Shown: positions 1 to 7,995, counted from the stretch's first letter. The stretch: DNA of 24,254 nucleotides from Desulfobacterales bacterium (GCA_029934695.1 JAOZLU010000007.1:10942-35195); one strand, 5' to 3'. Notes: generated by a model not told the origin, from the letters alone. Numbers and translations are program-made.

Positions 1-130
1 TCTGGAAAAGATGGGAGTTGCGGAAAACGCTGAAATCCGGCCATGAGATGAAGTAGCGCAATTTTTCAAATTGCGTTTGGGATGTAGCGCAATTTTCCAA
101 ATTGCACCCGGACAAATTGCAAATTTGCCT
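1..130. repeat. cluster of three short AT-rich palindromes
   Basis: Three palindromes follow one another at 57-74, 89-105 and 113-127. Each is built from GCAATTT...AAATTGC-type arms, and the first two are each preceded by GTAGC. They lie just upstream of the secreted-protein gene at 170. They look like a REP-type intergenic repeat; no gene is seen in bases 1-169. Confidence 0.5.
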
Positions 131-169
131 TACAACATTTAACGCTTTAAAAAGAAAGGAAAAAGGATT

Positions 170-643
170 ATGAAAAAAGTGGTAAGCATTATCACAATCG
201 CAGTTGTTCTGAGTATGGCTCTTATCATTCCGGCTGTTGCGGGAAATGAGAAGCACGGCAAGGAGATGCACAAGACGATGGATCATTCCGACCATACGGG
301 GATGCTGATCCATGAATCCAGTGTGGACGGTCATAAGCTGGCCTACCATCTTATTGACATGAAGGAAAAGATGAAAGGCATGAAAAATATGCCGGAAATG
401 AAGGACACCCATCATCTGATGCTTTTCATTGAAGATGCTCACGGTCACAAAATGGAGAAAGGCAAAGTGGGGTATCTCGTGACAGGACCTGGAGATTCCA
501 AGCAGAAACTGATGTGTATGGGCATGAAAGGCGGTTTCGGTGCGGATGTCAATTTGGGAGCCAAAGGCGTTTATACCATAAAAGCCAAAGTTATGGCTGG
601 CGACAAGAAGCTGAAAGATGAGTTTACTTATGAAGTAAAATAA
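170..643 (+). CDS. secreted Met/His-rich YtkA/FixH-like protein, probable metal (copper) binding
   Basis: This 157-residue protein begins with a clear signal peptide (MKKVVSIITIAVVLSMALII, cleavage probably after AVA near residue 24), so it should be periplasmic. The mature N-terminus is rich in His and Met (HGKEMHK, MDHSDHTGM, MKEKMKGMKNMPEM), followed by a beta-rich segment with HHLMLFIEDAHGH, MCMGMKGGFG and a C-terminal FTYEVK. This is the pattern of YtkA-like or copper-handling periplasmic proteins. A Shine-Dalgarno AGGAAAAAGG precedes the ATG. Two TolC-type outer-membrane factors lie about 2 kb downstream on the same strand, which would suit a metal-efflux context, but no RND pump or adaptor is present. 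The metal is inferred from composition, not from a defined site. Confidence 0.75.
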   Translation: MKKVVSIITIAVVLSMALIIPAVAGNEKHGKEMHKTMDHSDHTGMLIHESSVDGHKLAYHLIDMKEKMKGMKNMPEMKDTHHLMLFIEDAHGHKMEKGKVGYLVTGPGDSKQKLMCMGMKGGFGADVNLGAKGVYTIKAKVMAGDKKLKDEFTYEVK

Positions 644-1153
644 GCCCATACAAAGCAGGCACTCGTTCCTCGTTCCCAGGCTCCGCCTGGGAACGTATCG
701 TATACAGAATTTCCACGGCCTTGCCAGGCTCCCCTATATGCCGGTAGGCAATTGAAAGCAAATCCATCCGGTCAGAGAGGTCTGAGATGTCGTAACCCTG
801 AAGCAGGAGGTTCCTCAGACTTTCATCCGTCTCCTTCTCTGCCACCTGTTGCAACTTTTTTATCAGCCTAATCTCATTTTCACGATGTTCCGCGGCCCTG
901 CCCATTCCTCTCTGACCTCATAAAGCAGTGCCCAGCACTCCTCCCCTTTGATCGCCGACGGCCAGGGGCAGAGTTTTTCCAGAAGGCGTTCAAAGTTCCG
1001 GCAAAAACGGTGACGCACATACGTCCGTCTCTGCCTGCCATAGAACCAAAAAATGATTTTGTCGTAAAGATATCCCAGTCACTGGCAAACTTCCGTCTTG
1101 TCTGCGGAGGACTTTTTGTAATTTTTGCTTTCATCATTGTCACCAATTGTCAT
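624..1153 (-). pseudogene. frameshifted and nonsense-mutated gene of unknown function
   Basis: Three minus-strand open stretches join into one plausible protein. They run from ATG 1153 to an in-frame TGA at 1079-1081, from 1078 to 863, and from 905 to 624. The middle piece reads LGYLYDKIIFWFYGRQ... EECWALLYEVREEWAG. The last piece continues as RAAEHRENEIRLIKKLQQ... DLLSIAYRHIGEPGKA. The first break is consistent with a TGG-to-TGA change (VCQ-stop-LGYL) and the second with a frameshift near 895. The C-terminus runs into the palindromic repeat at 672-694. I do not recognise the family; the last part is helical and mildly TPR-like. Another short open stretch (MAEDEMEEQLKKEV, 1211 to 1140) overlaps the start. 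The decay reading is inference from frame continuity. Confidence 0.45.
672..694. repeat. palindromic repeat GTTCCCAGGC..GCCTGGGAAC, copy 1
   Basis: A 23-bp near-perfect palindrome with 10-bp arms and a short asymmetric centre (CTCC/GGAG). A second copy lies at 2796-2818 in the opposite orientation, judged by the central bases. This copy sits in the 3' end of the minus-strand pseudogene, so part of that reading frame's tail is repeat sequence. Confidence 0.75.
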
Positions 1154-1256
1154 GAGTTGACCACAGCAGCACCTCTTTTTTCAACTGTTCTTCCATTTCG
1201 TCCTCGGCCATATCCAGATCATAATCTGTCTGCAGCCAATTTTTCCCGGGTGATAC

Positions 1257-1721
1257 TCATGGGCATGAGAAATTCCTCAAGCAGAATTTCGCCGGGTGGG
1301 CAGGAGGCAGTTTTTCTTTATTCCTCGGTATTCTCCTTTCTCTTATTGAGATTGGAAACTCCTCATCTGCGTCAGGGGTTAATATATCCGCAGGTATGCC
1401 GAGTCCCTTTTCAAGCCTGATTATCATATCAGGAGTGAGGCTTCGTTCATGGTTCAGTATTTTGGAAACTATTTTTTTTGTGCCAATATAATGCTCCAGA
1501 TCACTTCTTTCAAGCTTTTTCCATTCCATAATGCATTTCAGGGCTTCGGCAGGATCGGGCGCATCAATAGGATAGTTCTTCTCCTCATAAGCTTGGGACA
1601 GAACAGAAAGCACTTCAAGTTCATTAAATTCGGGAGTGCCGGGTTCGGCATCAATGAGTTCGTCAATTCTGGACATGGCCTCATCATAGTCTTCTTCGGT
1701 TCTTATGGGCTTAATCATCAT
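1257..1721 (-). CDS. higA: HigA-type antitoxin, XRE-family HTH
   Basis: This is the antitoxin of a type II toxin-antitoxin pair; it binds HigB and represses the operon. The N-terminal part (IKPIRTEEDYDEAM, DAEPGTPEFNELEVL, YPIDAPDPAEALKCIME) is characteristic of the HigA family. The HTH follows (LERSDLEHYIGTKKIVSKIL, then LTPDMIIRLEKGLGIPADIL). I chose the ATG at 1721 because GGAGAT lies six bases upstream; an upstream ATG at 1733 is in frame. The family usually ends soon after the HTH. Here about 35 extra residues (from DADEEFPISIRERR to the stop at 1257) look unrelated and may be a read-through tail. The toxin gene lies 26 bp upstream on the same strand, the toxin-first order usual for higBA. 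Confidence 0.88.
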   Translation of the reverse strand: MMIKPIRTEEDYDEAMSRIDELIDAEPGTPEFNELEVLSVLSQAYEEKNYPIDAPDPAEALKCIMEWKKLERSDLEHYIGTKKIVSKILNHERSLTPDMIIRLEKGLGIPADILTPDADEEFPISIRERRIPRNKEKLPPAHPAKFCLRNFSCP

Positions 1722-1747
1722 TGAAATCTCCATGTAAAATAAGTTGT

Positions 1748-2041
1748 TCAGATTGTATTGGCATCAATTTTGTCATAATCAGCGTGAGTGCCGACAAATC
1801 TGATATACACCCGTTGTAACTCATAGATAACTTTCACAATAAGTCTGTAGTTGTTCCCTTTTATATTAAAACAGACTCTGTCATTACGCAAAAAATCAGC
1901 AGTTCCGAATATCTCTCTGATATCAGAAGGGTTTTGCCATTTGGCTCTTTTGACAATCCCGTACCATGTTCTCAAAGCCTGTTCAGTATCAGGATGTTTT
2001 TGCCAGAATTCCATCAATGTGCGTCTTTTTAAGATGTGCAT
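1748..2041 (-). CDS. higB: HigB-type mRNA-interferase toxin, RelE superfamily
   Basis: At 97 residues this has the usual HigB length. The core is highly recognisable: RRTLMEFWQKHPDTEQALRT, WYGIVKRAKWQNPSDI, FLRNDRVCFNIKGNNYRLIV and the C-terminal YIRFVGTHADYDKIDANTI. The family cleaves translated mRNA in the ribosomal A site. It is encoded directly upstream of higA on the minus strand and appears complete. No strong Shine-Dalgarno precedes the ATG at 2041; an internal ATG at 2014 is an alternative start but would remove the conserved first strand. Confidence 0.9.
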   Translation of the reverse strand: MHILKRRTLMEFWQKHPDTEQALRTWYGIVKRAKWQNPSDIREIFGTADFLRNDRVCFNIKGNNYRLIVKVIYELQRVYIRFVGTHADYDKIDANTI

Positions 2042-2044
2042 GAT

Positions 2045-2339
2045 TCAATTTGTACCGATTTGTGAACAGCAATATTTTAAAAAATTGTAGTCCCAGCCAG
2101 AACCTCGGGGACATTCCGAAGAATATTCCCAGGCGCAAGGCGATGTTGGCGGTTGCCGGGCATTCAGAGCAGCCACACCGCAGTCAAATTTTTTCCTGTT
2201 ATGATTCTTGTTGAGCAACTTGATCTTCAGCATTTTCAAAGGCATCCTTATATGCTTTCATTGCTTTGCTTAATTCATATAAATATGACTGAAATGTTTC
2301 ATTGCATTTCAACAAGTCCTTATCCCTAATCCGTGTAGA
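2045..2339 (-). pseudogene. remnant of a GNAT-type (TacT-like) toxin with the tail of its antitoxin
   Basis: A frame starting at 2245 or 2233 opens with KIKLLNKNHNRKKFDCGVAA LN. This is the conserved N-terminus of GNAT acetyltransferase toxins, where FDCG is followed by LN. The similarity then ends abruptly, and the remaining 40 or so residues are unlike the acetyltransferase fold. A second, overlapping frame ends at 2199 (SYLYELSKAMKAYKDAF, then AEDQVAQQES). It would be the C-terminus of the cognate antitoxin, overlapping the toxin start as in intact tacAT-type operons. The antitoxin frame runs upstream into the dispersed repeat at 2313-2351. An internal deletion followed by repeat insertion would explain the structure. 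No active enzyme is expected. Confidence 0.5.
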
Positions 2340-2351
2340 TGGGCCAGGAAG
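2313..2351. repeat. dispersed repeat containing CTAATCCGTGTAGATG
   Basis: The stretch CCTTATCCCTAATCCGTG followed by TAGATGGGCCAGGAAG matches the cluster at 12749-12863, where three related copies occur. It cuts into the antitoxin remnant on its left. Confidence 0.6.
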
Positions 2352-2795
2352 TTTTCCCATTCCGGATCAAAAAGAAATTCCCAAGATTTATTTTTGTCCA
2401 CCCTTCCCAAATTAAATTAATAATCAGGAATAATTATAGAATGAACAGAGCCGTGTGTCAACCTCAAAAAAAATTATGCAAATCAAGGCTTGCATTTGTG
2501 GAAGAATATGTTATAGCTGAGTTTATGATCGCCTAAAGGCGGAACTACGAACTGGAACTGGGGAAAATGATGTTATAGCTGGCCAGGAGACCGCGCTGGA
2601 AGAATCCCTCACAAAACAGATCGCAGAGGCGGTTGAGGCGTGGTGTGAGGCCCGGCCGGAAATATTCAGTGCTTATGTGGAAAATGTGAGGAGCGCCTGC
2701 GGGGATTGTTGTGGGGCTGATTGTGGCACTTATTCAGAAATTGGGTGCTAAATCTGATTCCTAGTTCGTGGGCGAGGCAGAGCCTCGAAAAATGC
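2352..2795 (+). other. intergenic stretch with a decayed coding fragment
   Basis: No intact gene is seen here. A plus-strand frame at 2569-2751 reads ETALEESLTKQIAEAVEAWC EARPEIFSAYVENVR. It then shifts frame to GIVVGLIVALIQKLGAKS, which ends at the stop near 2762. It looks like the C-terminus of a lost gene, family not recognised. A short palindrome (CGCCTAAAGGCG) sits at about 2531-2542, and a GAGGCAGAGCCTC palindrome at 2774-2786. Confidence 0.35.
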
Positions 2796-2818
2796 GTTCC
2801 CAGGCGGAGCCTGGGAAC
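2796..2818. repeat. palindromic repeat GTTCCCAGGC..GCCTGGGAAC, copy 2
   Basis: Second copy of the 23-bp palindrome seen at 672-694, in opposite orientation. It lies 40 bp upstream of the first TolC-type gene, inside what should be its 5' untranslated region. It is followed by a degenerate direct repeat (GGAACGAGAA twice at 2813-2840). Confidence 0.75.
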
Positions 2819-2858
2819 GAGAACTCTTTGGAACGAGAATTCTCTTTGGGAGAGAAAA

Positions 2859-4256
2859 ATGAAAAAATCTTTGCTTTTCATATCTTTTATGACAGCAATC
2901 GTCATTTTGGGGGGTGGGATATGTCCCTCCAAAGCAGCGGATATGCTGTCTTCAGACGCGCTGGAAGCCCGTCTGTCTGAAGCGGCATCGGTTTCGGACC
3001 TTGTCACTTATGCATATCAGAAAAACCCCTCAGTCCGCGCGGCGAGGGAAGGATGGCGGGCCACGGTGGAGAAGTATCGGCTGATCACGGCGTATCCTGA
3101 TCCCCAACTGATGGTCACCTATTTTCCGGAGCCGATTCAGACCCGCCTCGGGCCCCAGGATTGGAACGCCAGCCTTTCCCAGATGATTCCCTATCCGGGA
3201 AAGCTCGAAAAAACAGGTGAAATTGTTCAGGCAGACGCCCGCGTCGCACGTCTGAATCTGGATAAAACCATTCGGGATGTCACCGTCTTGATCCTTGAAT
3301 CCTTTCATGAACTGGGATATATTCGGGAGGCCAAACGCATTGCCGCCCAGAACATCACGCTTCTTGATCATCTCCGGAAGGCGGGGGAAACAGCTTATGC
3401 ACAGGACCGGGCCGCATTTCTGGATGTGGTCAAGGCCCAGTCCCAGTCTGCCCAACTGCGTTACGACGCGCTGCTTCTTGACGAACTGGAACTCACGGAG
3501 ATGACACGGCTCAACGGACTTCTGAACCGTCCCCCTGACGCGCCTGTGGGTCATCTTGAAAAACTGCCCTTTCGGGCGATTACCCGTTCACCGGAGGACA
3601 TCTGTCATCTGGCGGAAACAAATCAGGAGGAAATCCGGATGGCCCAGACCCGTGTGGAAAAAGCCGACGCACAGACGGAACTGGCGCGGTATCAGAACCT
3701 TCCAAGTTTCAAAGTGGGAATCTTTTATGCCTCTATCGGATCTCCCGAAGTTTCGACACCTCCGCCGGATGCGGGACAGGATGCTGTGGGCATTCAGTTC
3801 GGAGTAAGCCTTCCGCTCTGGTCAGGCAAAAACGACGGCCGCATGGAACGTGCCCGGGCAGAAGCGGAAAGGTTCAGAGCTGTCAAGACCGCCCGGATTC
3901 TCGAAACCCGGACCCGGATTTACAACCTTTTTTTCCGTCTCCAGAACGCACAACGACTCATCTCTCTTTACAGGGATCAGATGCTGCCCCAGGCCGCAAA
4001 GTCCATGGAAATGGCTGAGACTTGGTTCAGAGAGGGAGAGGGAAGTTTTTCCGATTTTGCGGAAACCCAGTCCGCTTTTTACAACTTTCAACTGTCCCTT
4101 GCCAGGGCCGGGGCTGACTACGGAAAATATCTCGTCCGCCTTGAGAAGCTTGCAGGCGAAACGCTGACGGAGAATTTTTCTTCTCACTCCCAGGAGAAAT
4201 CACCAGCCGGAGACAACCCCGGAGAGGAGCGGCCCATGACATCGGCCCGCCGATGA
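2859..4256 (+). CDS. TolC-family outer-membrane efflux protein 1
   Basis: This 465-residue protein starts at the ATG at 2859, preceded by GGGAGAG and giving a good signal peptide (MKKSLLFISFMTAIVILGGG, cleavage near SKA-AD). A longer frame from 2721 has no signal peptide and passes through the palindromic repeat, so I reject it. The body shows the two OEP repeats of TolC/CusC-like trimeric channels: DLVTYAYQKNPSVRAAREGW, then a PYPGKLEKTG strand-turn, long coiled-coil helices, and a second half with GIQFGVSLPLWSGKNDGR. No lipobox Cys is at the expected place. It should form the outer-membrane exit duct of a tripartite efflux pump, but no adaptor or inner-membrane pump is encoded nearby. Its last codons (TSARR-stop) come from the 90-bp repeat at 4239. 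Confidence 0.85.
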   Translation: MKKSLLFISFMTAIVILGGGICPSKAADMLSSDALEARLSEAASVSDLVTYAYQKNPSVRAAREGWRATVEKYRLITAYPDPQLMVTYFPEPIQTRLGPQDWNASLSQMIPYPGKLEKTGEIVQADARVARLNLDKTIRDVTVLILESFHELGYIREAKRIAAQNITLLDHLRKAGETAYAQDRAAFLDVVKAQSQSAQLRYDALLLDELELTEMTRLNGLLNRPPDAPVGHLEKLPFRAITRSPEDICHLAETNQEEIRMAQTRVEKADAQTELARYQNLPSFKVGIFYASIGSPEVSTPPPDAGQDAVGIQFGVSLPLWSGKNDGRMERARAEAERFRAVKTARILETRTRIYNLFFRLQNAQRLISLYRDQMLPQAAKSMEMAETWFREGEGSFSDFAETQSAFYNFQLSLARAGADYGKYLVRLEKLAGETLTENFSSHSQEKSPAGDNPGEERPMTSARR

Positions 4257-4329
4257 CATACGCACAGATGAAAATCCCGGAGACCGGACGGAGTGCAAAA
4301 ATGGATCTGCTCAGGACGTGGATTACTGT
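4239..4329. repeat. 90-bp direct repeat, copy 1
   Basis: About 91 bp beginning ACATCGGCCCGCCGATGAC, which contains a CATCGG/CCGATG hairpin, and ending near GGATTACTGT. It matches 7978-8063 in the same orientation at roughly 85 percent identity, with one 5-base indel. It supplies the last residues and stop codon of the upstream TolC-type gene. A 39-codon frame starting in the overlap ATGA (MTYAQMKIPETG) is not conserved in the other copy because of the indel, so the repeat is probably non-coding. Confidence 0.8.
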
Positions 4330-4400
4330 AATGGAATTTTTGCTGCCTGGAAACCGCAGACGAAATTATTGAATATATTTTGATTTACAGAGGAGGAAAA

Positions 4401-5948
4401 ATGAACCTAAGCATCCTGATTCTGATAGTCATGTCCCTCGTGTCTCCATCATCAGCGGCTCACGCGGATTATCAGGATTTGAAAAATGACTTTGAGACTT
4501 ATGCCCCGCCTCCCTATTTTGAGTCCCGGACGCGTTCCGCGCCTGTGCCTGCTGATGCGGAGCTGCCACAGGATACGGATTTTGAAACTGAGAAAAAACG
4601 CATCAGGGAGATGAAGACGCTCTGGGAGCGTTCCCTCTCCGTCACCGGAAAGGAGACATCTTATGTCCGCATTCATCCGGCGCGTCTGAAAAAACTCCGA
4701 CCCGCGGCATCTGACGACAAATTGGCAATTGCCAGAGTCCGGCGAAAGTTTTCCCTGGCCGATCTTGAGGCACTGGTTCTGCTGCGGAATCCGGGGATCA
4801 GGGCAGAGGAAAACAGGCTCCGGGCGGCTGCCGAGACATTCAGCCAGATATCGGAACTTGACGAAATCCTTCGCAAATACACTGCTTACACAGAAGCACT
4901 CATGCCGGGTGTCGGGCCGATGAAAGGCAAAGACCCTGTGAAGATGAAGTTTCCCTTTCCCGGGATACTGGCCCTGAAAGGGCAAATTGTAAACCAGGAA
5001 GTGAAGGCCGTGCATGAAAACGTGGAAGTGGCCCGCCGCAAGGCCGTCACCGCAGCCAGGAAAGCGTACTGGAACCTCGTCTTTGTCCGCAAGTCACGGA
5101 AGATCACCGGGGAAACACTGAAACACTTCCGCCAGTTGGAGACTGTGGCGACGACCCGCTACAAGTCCGGGACCACGAGTTTTCAGGATGTGATCAAAGC
5201 GGAGATCCGGCGTGAGATTCTCGAAGAGGACCTGCGGACGCTCCGGGAGAAACAGCGGAATATTGAAGCAAAGATTCTCGAACTCCTGAACCTTCCCCCC
5301 GGGGTTCAACTGGGGAATCCTAAGGACCGCAAGCCGGCGGGGAAGAAAATATCCCTCAAATCCCTCTATCCCCTGGCAAGAGAAAATCGTCAGGAGCTTA
5401 GGCGCATGCGTGCGATGATCGGCAAAATGGAGCGGATGGTTGAGATGGCTGAGACAATGATCCTTCCGCCCTATACGCTGAACCTGTCTCTTTACGAGGA
5501 TGAGGCAGTTATGAAAACCGGATCAGCGGCCATGAAGGAATCTTTTCCCGTATCAACATCAGCGTCAAGAGGAGCCGGTCTGCCCAAAATGCCCTGGTAC
5601 GGGACCCAGAACGCGTATCTTCGCCAGACCCGGCAGAAGCTCCATGCGCTCAGGGAGGACCTTCGCAGTGCTGAAGCCATGACGGCCACGATGGTCCGGA
5701 ACGCCTGGTCTGAACTTGACAGGGCGAGGCGGGAAGCCGCACTTTACGGGAACACGCTTATTGATCTCTCGCGATCCGCGCTTGATGTTTCCACACGGGG
5801 CTATGAGTCCGGAACCGTCTCATTTGCCGACGTGACAGGTTCCTATACAAACTGGCTCAGGGTGCGCCTGACCTTGGATCGGAAACGGAGCGATATCGGT
5901 ATTGCGTTGGCGGACTTGGAGGAGGCTGTGGGGACGGCACTGAAGTAA
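4401..5948 (+). CDS. TolC-family outer-membrane efflux protein 2
   Basis: This 515-residue protein starts at ATG 4401 behind a strong AGAGGAGGA site; an in-frame start at 4380 would only add MIYRGGK ahead of it. The signal peptide is MNLSILILIVMSLVSPSSA. The protein has an unusual N-terminal extension of about 100 residues before the first OEP repeat (FSLADLEALVLLRNPGIRAE). The helical hairpins follow (TTRYKSGTTSFQDVIKAEI, LREKQRNIEAKILELLNLPP), and the second repeat carries STRGYESGTVSFADV, the usual GxxSF-D turn. It is divergent from the first TolC-type protein, so this is not a recent tandem duplication. Like the first, it has no pump partner here. Its leader resembles that of the BKACE gene at 6234. 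Confidence 0.82.
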   Translation: MNLSILILIVMSLVSPSSAAHADYQDLKNDFETYAPPPYFESRTRSAPVPADAELPQDTDFETEKKRIREMKTLWERSLSVTGKETSYVRIHPARLKKLRPAASDDKLAIARVRRKFSLADLEALVLLRNPGIRAEENRLRAAAETFSQISELDEILRKYTAYTEALMPGVGPMKGKDPVKMKFPFPGILALKGQIVNQEVKAVHENVEVARRKAVTAARKAYWNLVFVRKSRKITGETLKHFRQLETVATTRYKSGTTSFQDVIKAEIRREILEEDLRTLREKQRNIEAKILELLNLPPGVQLGNPKDRKPAGKKISLKSLYPLARENRQELRRMRAMIGKMERMVEMAETMILPPYTLNLSLYEDEAVMKTGSAAMKESFPVSTSASRGAGLPKMPWYGTQNAYLRQTRQKLHALREDLRSAEAMTATMVRNAWSELDRARREAALYGNTLIDLSRSALDVSTRGYESGTVSFADVTGSYTNWLRVRLTLDRKRSDIGIALADLEEAVGTALK

Positions 5949-6233
5949 TCAGGGGAAAGTAAAAATCTCGTCAGTCATAAGTTCTCGTAACATGCTGAAA
6001 TCATTGAAACCATAAAAGCAGGCACGAAATGCTCGGTTCTGATAATTTCAGCTATGATGTTTGCTCTTAATCAAATGAACGCGTTAAGATTAAGCTGATT
6101 ATAACCGATTTAGCTTGTAGGGTGGGTGGAGGCTTTCGATTTTTTACGCAGTAAAAAACGAAACCGCAACCCACCTTATAAACATAAACGAAATCATTGA
6201 ACATATTTGGATTTACAGAGAAGGAGAGAAAAA
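5949..6233. other. intergenic region with repeats and duplicated leader
   Basis: No gene is seen. It contains a partial TGATTATAACG-type repeat (6096-6113), the long inverted repeat at 6121-6175, and a leader (6190-6233) that resembles the leader of the TolC-type gene at 4401. The shared pieces are GAAAT-ATTGAA-ATATTT and GATTTACAGAG plus a purine-rich ribosome site. Confidence 0.5.
6121..6175. repeat. long imperfect inverted repeat (hairpin)
   Basis: Arms of about 25 bases pair around the centre TTTTTTACGCAGTAAAAAA, ending in GGTGGGT on the left and ACCCACC on the right. It could act as a bidirectional terminator after the TolC-type gene or be a small palindromic mobile repeat. The GGTGGGT...ACCCACC ends recall dispersed repeats common in large bacterial genomes. 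Confidence 0.65.
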
Positions 6234-7148
6234 GTGAACAAAAAAGTTGTGATCAGCGCGGCGATAACAGGTTCAATCCATACGCCCTCCATGTCGCCCC
6301 ATCTTCCAATCACGCCTGAGCAGATCGCTCAGGAGGCCATAGACGCGGCCCGGGCCGGTGCGGCCGTTGTGCATATCCATGCCCGCAATCCCGAAAACGG
6401 CATGCCATCGGCGGACTTGGAACTTTTCAAAAGGATTATTGAGAAAATACGCTCCGAATCAGACGTTATCTTATGCACCACCACAGGCGGCGGTGTCGGC
6501 ATGACGGTGGAACAACGGATGGGTGTAGTCCCTGAATTCAAACCGGAGCTTGCCTCGTTTAACATGGGATCCATAAATTTCGGCATCTTCCCCCTCGCGG
6601 AGAAGGTGAACGATTGGAAATACGATTGGGAGAAACCCTATTTGGAGAGTACCAAGGGATTTGTGTTTACCAACTATTTCAAAGACATGGAAATTTTCTG
6701 CAAGCGCATGAGGGAGGCCAGGACCAAGCCGGAACTGGAAGTCTATGATGTGGGCCACATATACAACACAGCCTATCTGCTTTCAAAAGGAATGCTCGAC
6801 CCGCCCATCTATCTGCAATTTGTCATGGGCGTGTTAGGCGGAATTCAGGCGACGCTCTATGATCTCTTACATCTGAAGCAGGTGGCCGACCGGACGTTCG
6901 GAGAAAAAAATTATCGCTGGTCCGCTTTCGGAACCGGACGAATGGAATTCCCCATTTGCACTACAGCAGCTTTGCTGGGGGGTGCCTGCCGTGTGGGCCT
7001 GGAGGATAATCTTTTTATTTCAAAAGGGGTCTTGGCCCGGAGCAATGCGGAACTTGTGGAAAAGATGGTTCGGATTATCGGCGAGTATTCCCTTGAACCG
7101 GCCACACCGGATGAGGCTCGCAAAATGCTTGCGATTCCGGGGCGATGA
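6234..7148 (+). CDS. BKACE-family beta-keto acid cleavage enzyme (DUF849), substrate unassigned
   Basis: The start is the GTG at 6234 with AAGGAGAG eight bases upstream, giving 304 residues. The family uses zinc and acetyl-CoA to cleave beta-keto acids into an acetoacetate product and a CoA ester. The zinc-ligand HxH is present (VVHIHARNPENG), as are the TGGGVGM loop and the GACRVGLEDNLF segment that carries the conserved Glu. It is longer than the canonical Kce encoded at 9704, with an insertion in the middle (about residues 125-165, DWKYDWEKPYLEST), and the two are clearly divergent. So it probably does not duplicate lysine cleavage. The AraC-type gene downstream on the same strand could be its regulator. 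The substrate cannot be read from the sequence. Confidence 0.88.
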   Translation: MNKKVVISAAITGSIHTPSMSPHLPITPEQIAQEAIDAARAGAAVVHIHARNPENGMPSADLELFKRIIEKIRSESDVILCTTTGGGVGMTVEQRMGVVPEFKPELASFNMGSINFGIFPLAEKVNDWKYDWEKPYLESTKGFVFTNYFKDMEIFCKRMREARTKPELEVYDVGHIYNTAYLLSKGMLDPPIYLQFVMGVLGGIQATLYDLLHLKQVADRTFGEKNYRWSAFGTGRMEFPICTTAALLGGACRVGLEDNLFISKGVLARSNAELVEKMVRIIGEYSLEPATPDEARKMLAIPGR

Positions 7149-7227
7149 ATGACTTATTATCATAAGACATGGGAGTGCTGACGGTTTCAGATGCAGAAAC
7201 CTGGCATCTCCATTTCATGCTTTTCTT

Positions 7228-7995
7228 ATGAATGTCGGTGAAGATGACATCTGCTGGAAAATGCCTGAAAAGAATGGTTCAGAAAAAACGACAATCATGA
7301 AAAAAAACATCATTTTTTTCAACCCGGCAGGTGTTGTATTTTCCCGAAACACAGAAGACCGTCATGAATTTCTTTCGGTGTTTGTCGAGCCGAAAAAAAT
7401 GATCTCATCAGCCAAAATTTTTTTTGAAAAGAATGTTGATTTTAAAGAAATGTATGACATAGACGATCCTCACCTTGAGCACATTTTGAAACTGTTGCTC
7501 TCCGAAGTGCGGTCGGAGAATAAAAACGGAAGTTTGTTCATGGAAAATCTGACAACACTTCTTTCACTGCATTTTTTGAAAAACTATGCAGTTTCAAATT
7601 CCAACCTGACAGATAATATCGGCGGCCTCACAAAAATGGAATATGAAAAAATACTCGTGTATGTTGACAGAAACCTGACAGAGGACCTCAGACTTGATCA
7701 TTTGGCAAAAGAAATGGTAATGGACAAATTCCAATTGATAAGAAAGTTCAAATCATTCGCCAAAATCACTCCGTATCAGTTCATAATGCAGAAGAGACTG
7801 GAACACAGCAGGCATTTGCTGAAGGACCCCGGGCATTCATTGACCGAGATCGCCTATATGCTGAATTTTTCCGACCAGTCTCATTTTTCCAATTCTTTTG
7901 CAAAGATGTACGGGGTTACACCTGACAAATTCAGAAAAACGGATGACAAGAAACATATCAGAAAGAAGCGGCATATAACATCGGCCCGCCGATGA
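7228..7995 (+). CDS. AraC-family transcriptional regulator, possibly N-terminally truncated
   Basis: The C-terminal 100 residues form a complete AraC/XylS double HTH: LRLDHLAKEMVMDKFQLIRK for the first helix pair, then TPYQFIMQKRLEHSRHLL, and SLTEIAYMLNFSDQSHFSNS for the second, with the diagnostic YGVTPDKFR. The N-terminal sensor part is short. FFNPAGVVFS resembles the middle of the usual cupin domain, and the first 24 residues look non-native, so the true start may be ATG 7297 or the 5' part may have been lost. No clear ribosome site precedes 7228. The protein ends in ITSARR, supplied by the 90-bp repeat. It is codirectional with the BKACE gene 79 bp upstream, a likely target. Confidence 0.8.
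   Translation: MNVGEDDICWKMPEKNGSEKTTIMKKNIIFFNPAGVVFSRNTEDRHEFLSVFVEPKKMISSAKIFFEKNVDFKEMYDIDDPHLEHILKLLLSEVRSENKNGSLFMENLTTLLSLHFLKNYAVSNSNLTDNIGGLTKMEYEKILVYVDRNLTEDLRLDHLAKEMVMDKFQLIRKFKSFAKITPYQFIMQKRLEHSRHLLKDPGHSLTEIAYMLNFSDQSHFSNSFAKMYGVTPDKFRKTDDKKHIRKKRHITSARR

Noticed and set aside
1079..1081. In-frame TGA as a selenocysteine codon
   Set aside because: Desulfobacterota use selenocysteine, but no selenoprotein motif surrounds it, no SECIS hairpin was evident just downstream, and the same gene also has a frameshift, so decay is simpler.
2721..2858. N-terminal extension of the first TolC-type protein
   Set aside because: It runs through a palindromic repeat and would bury the signal peptide.
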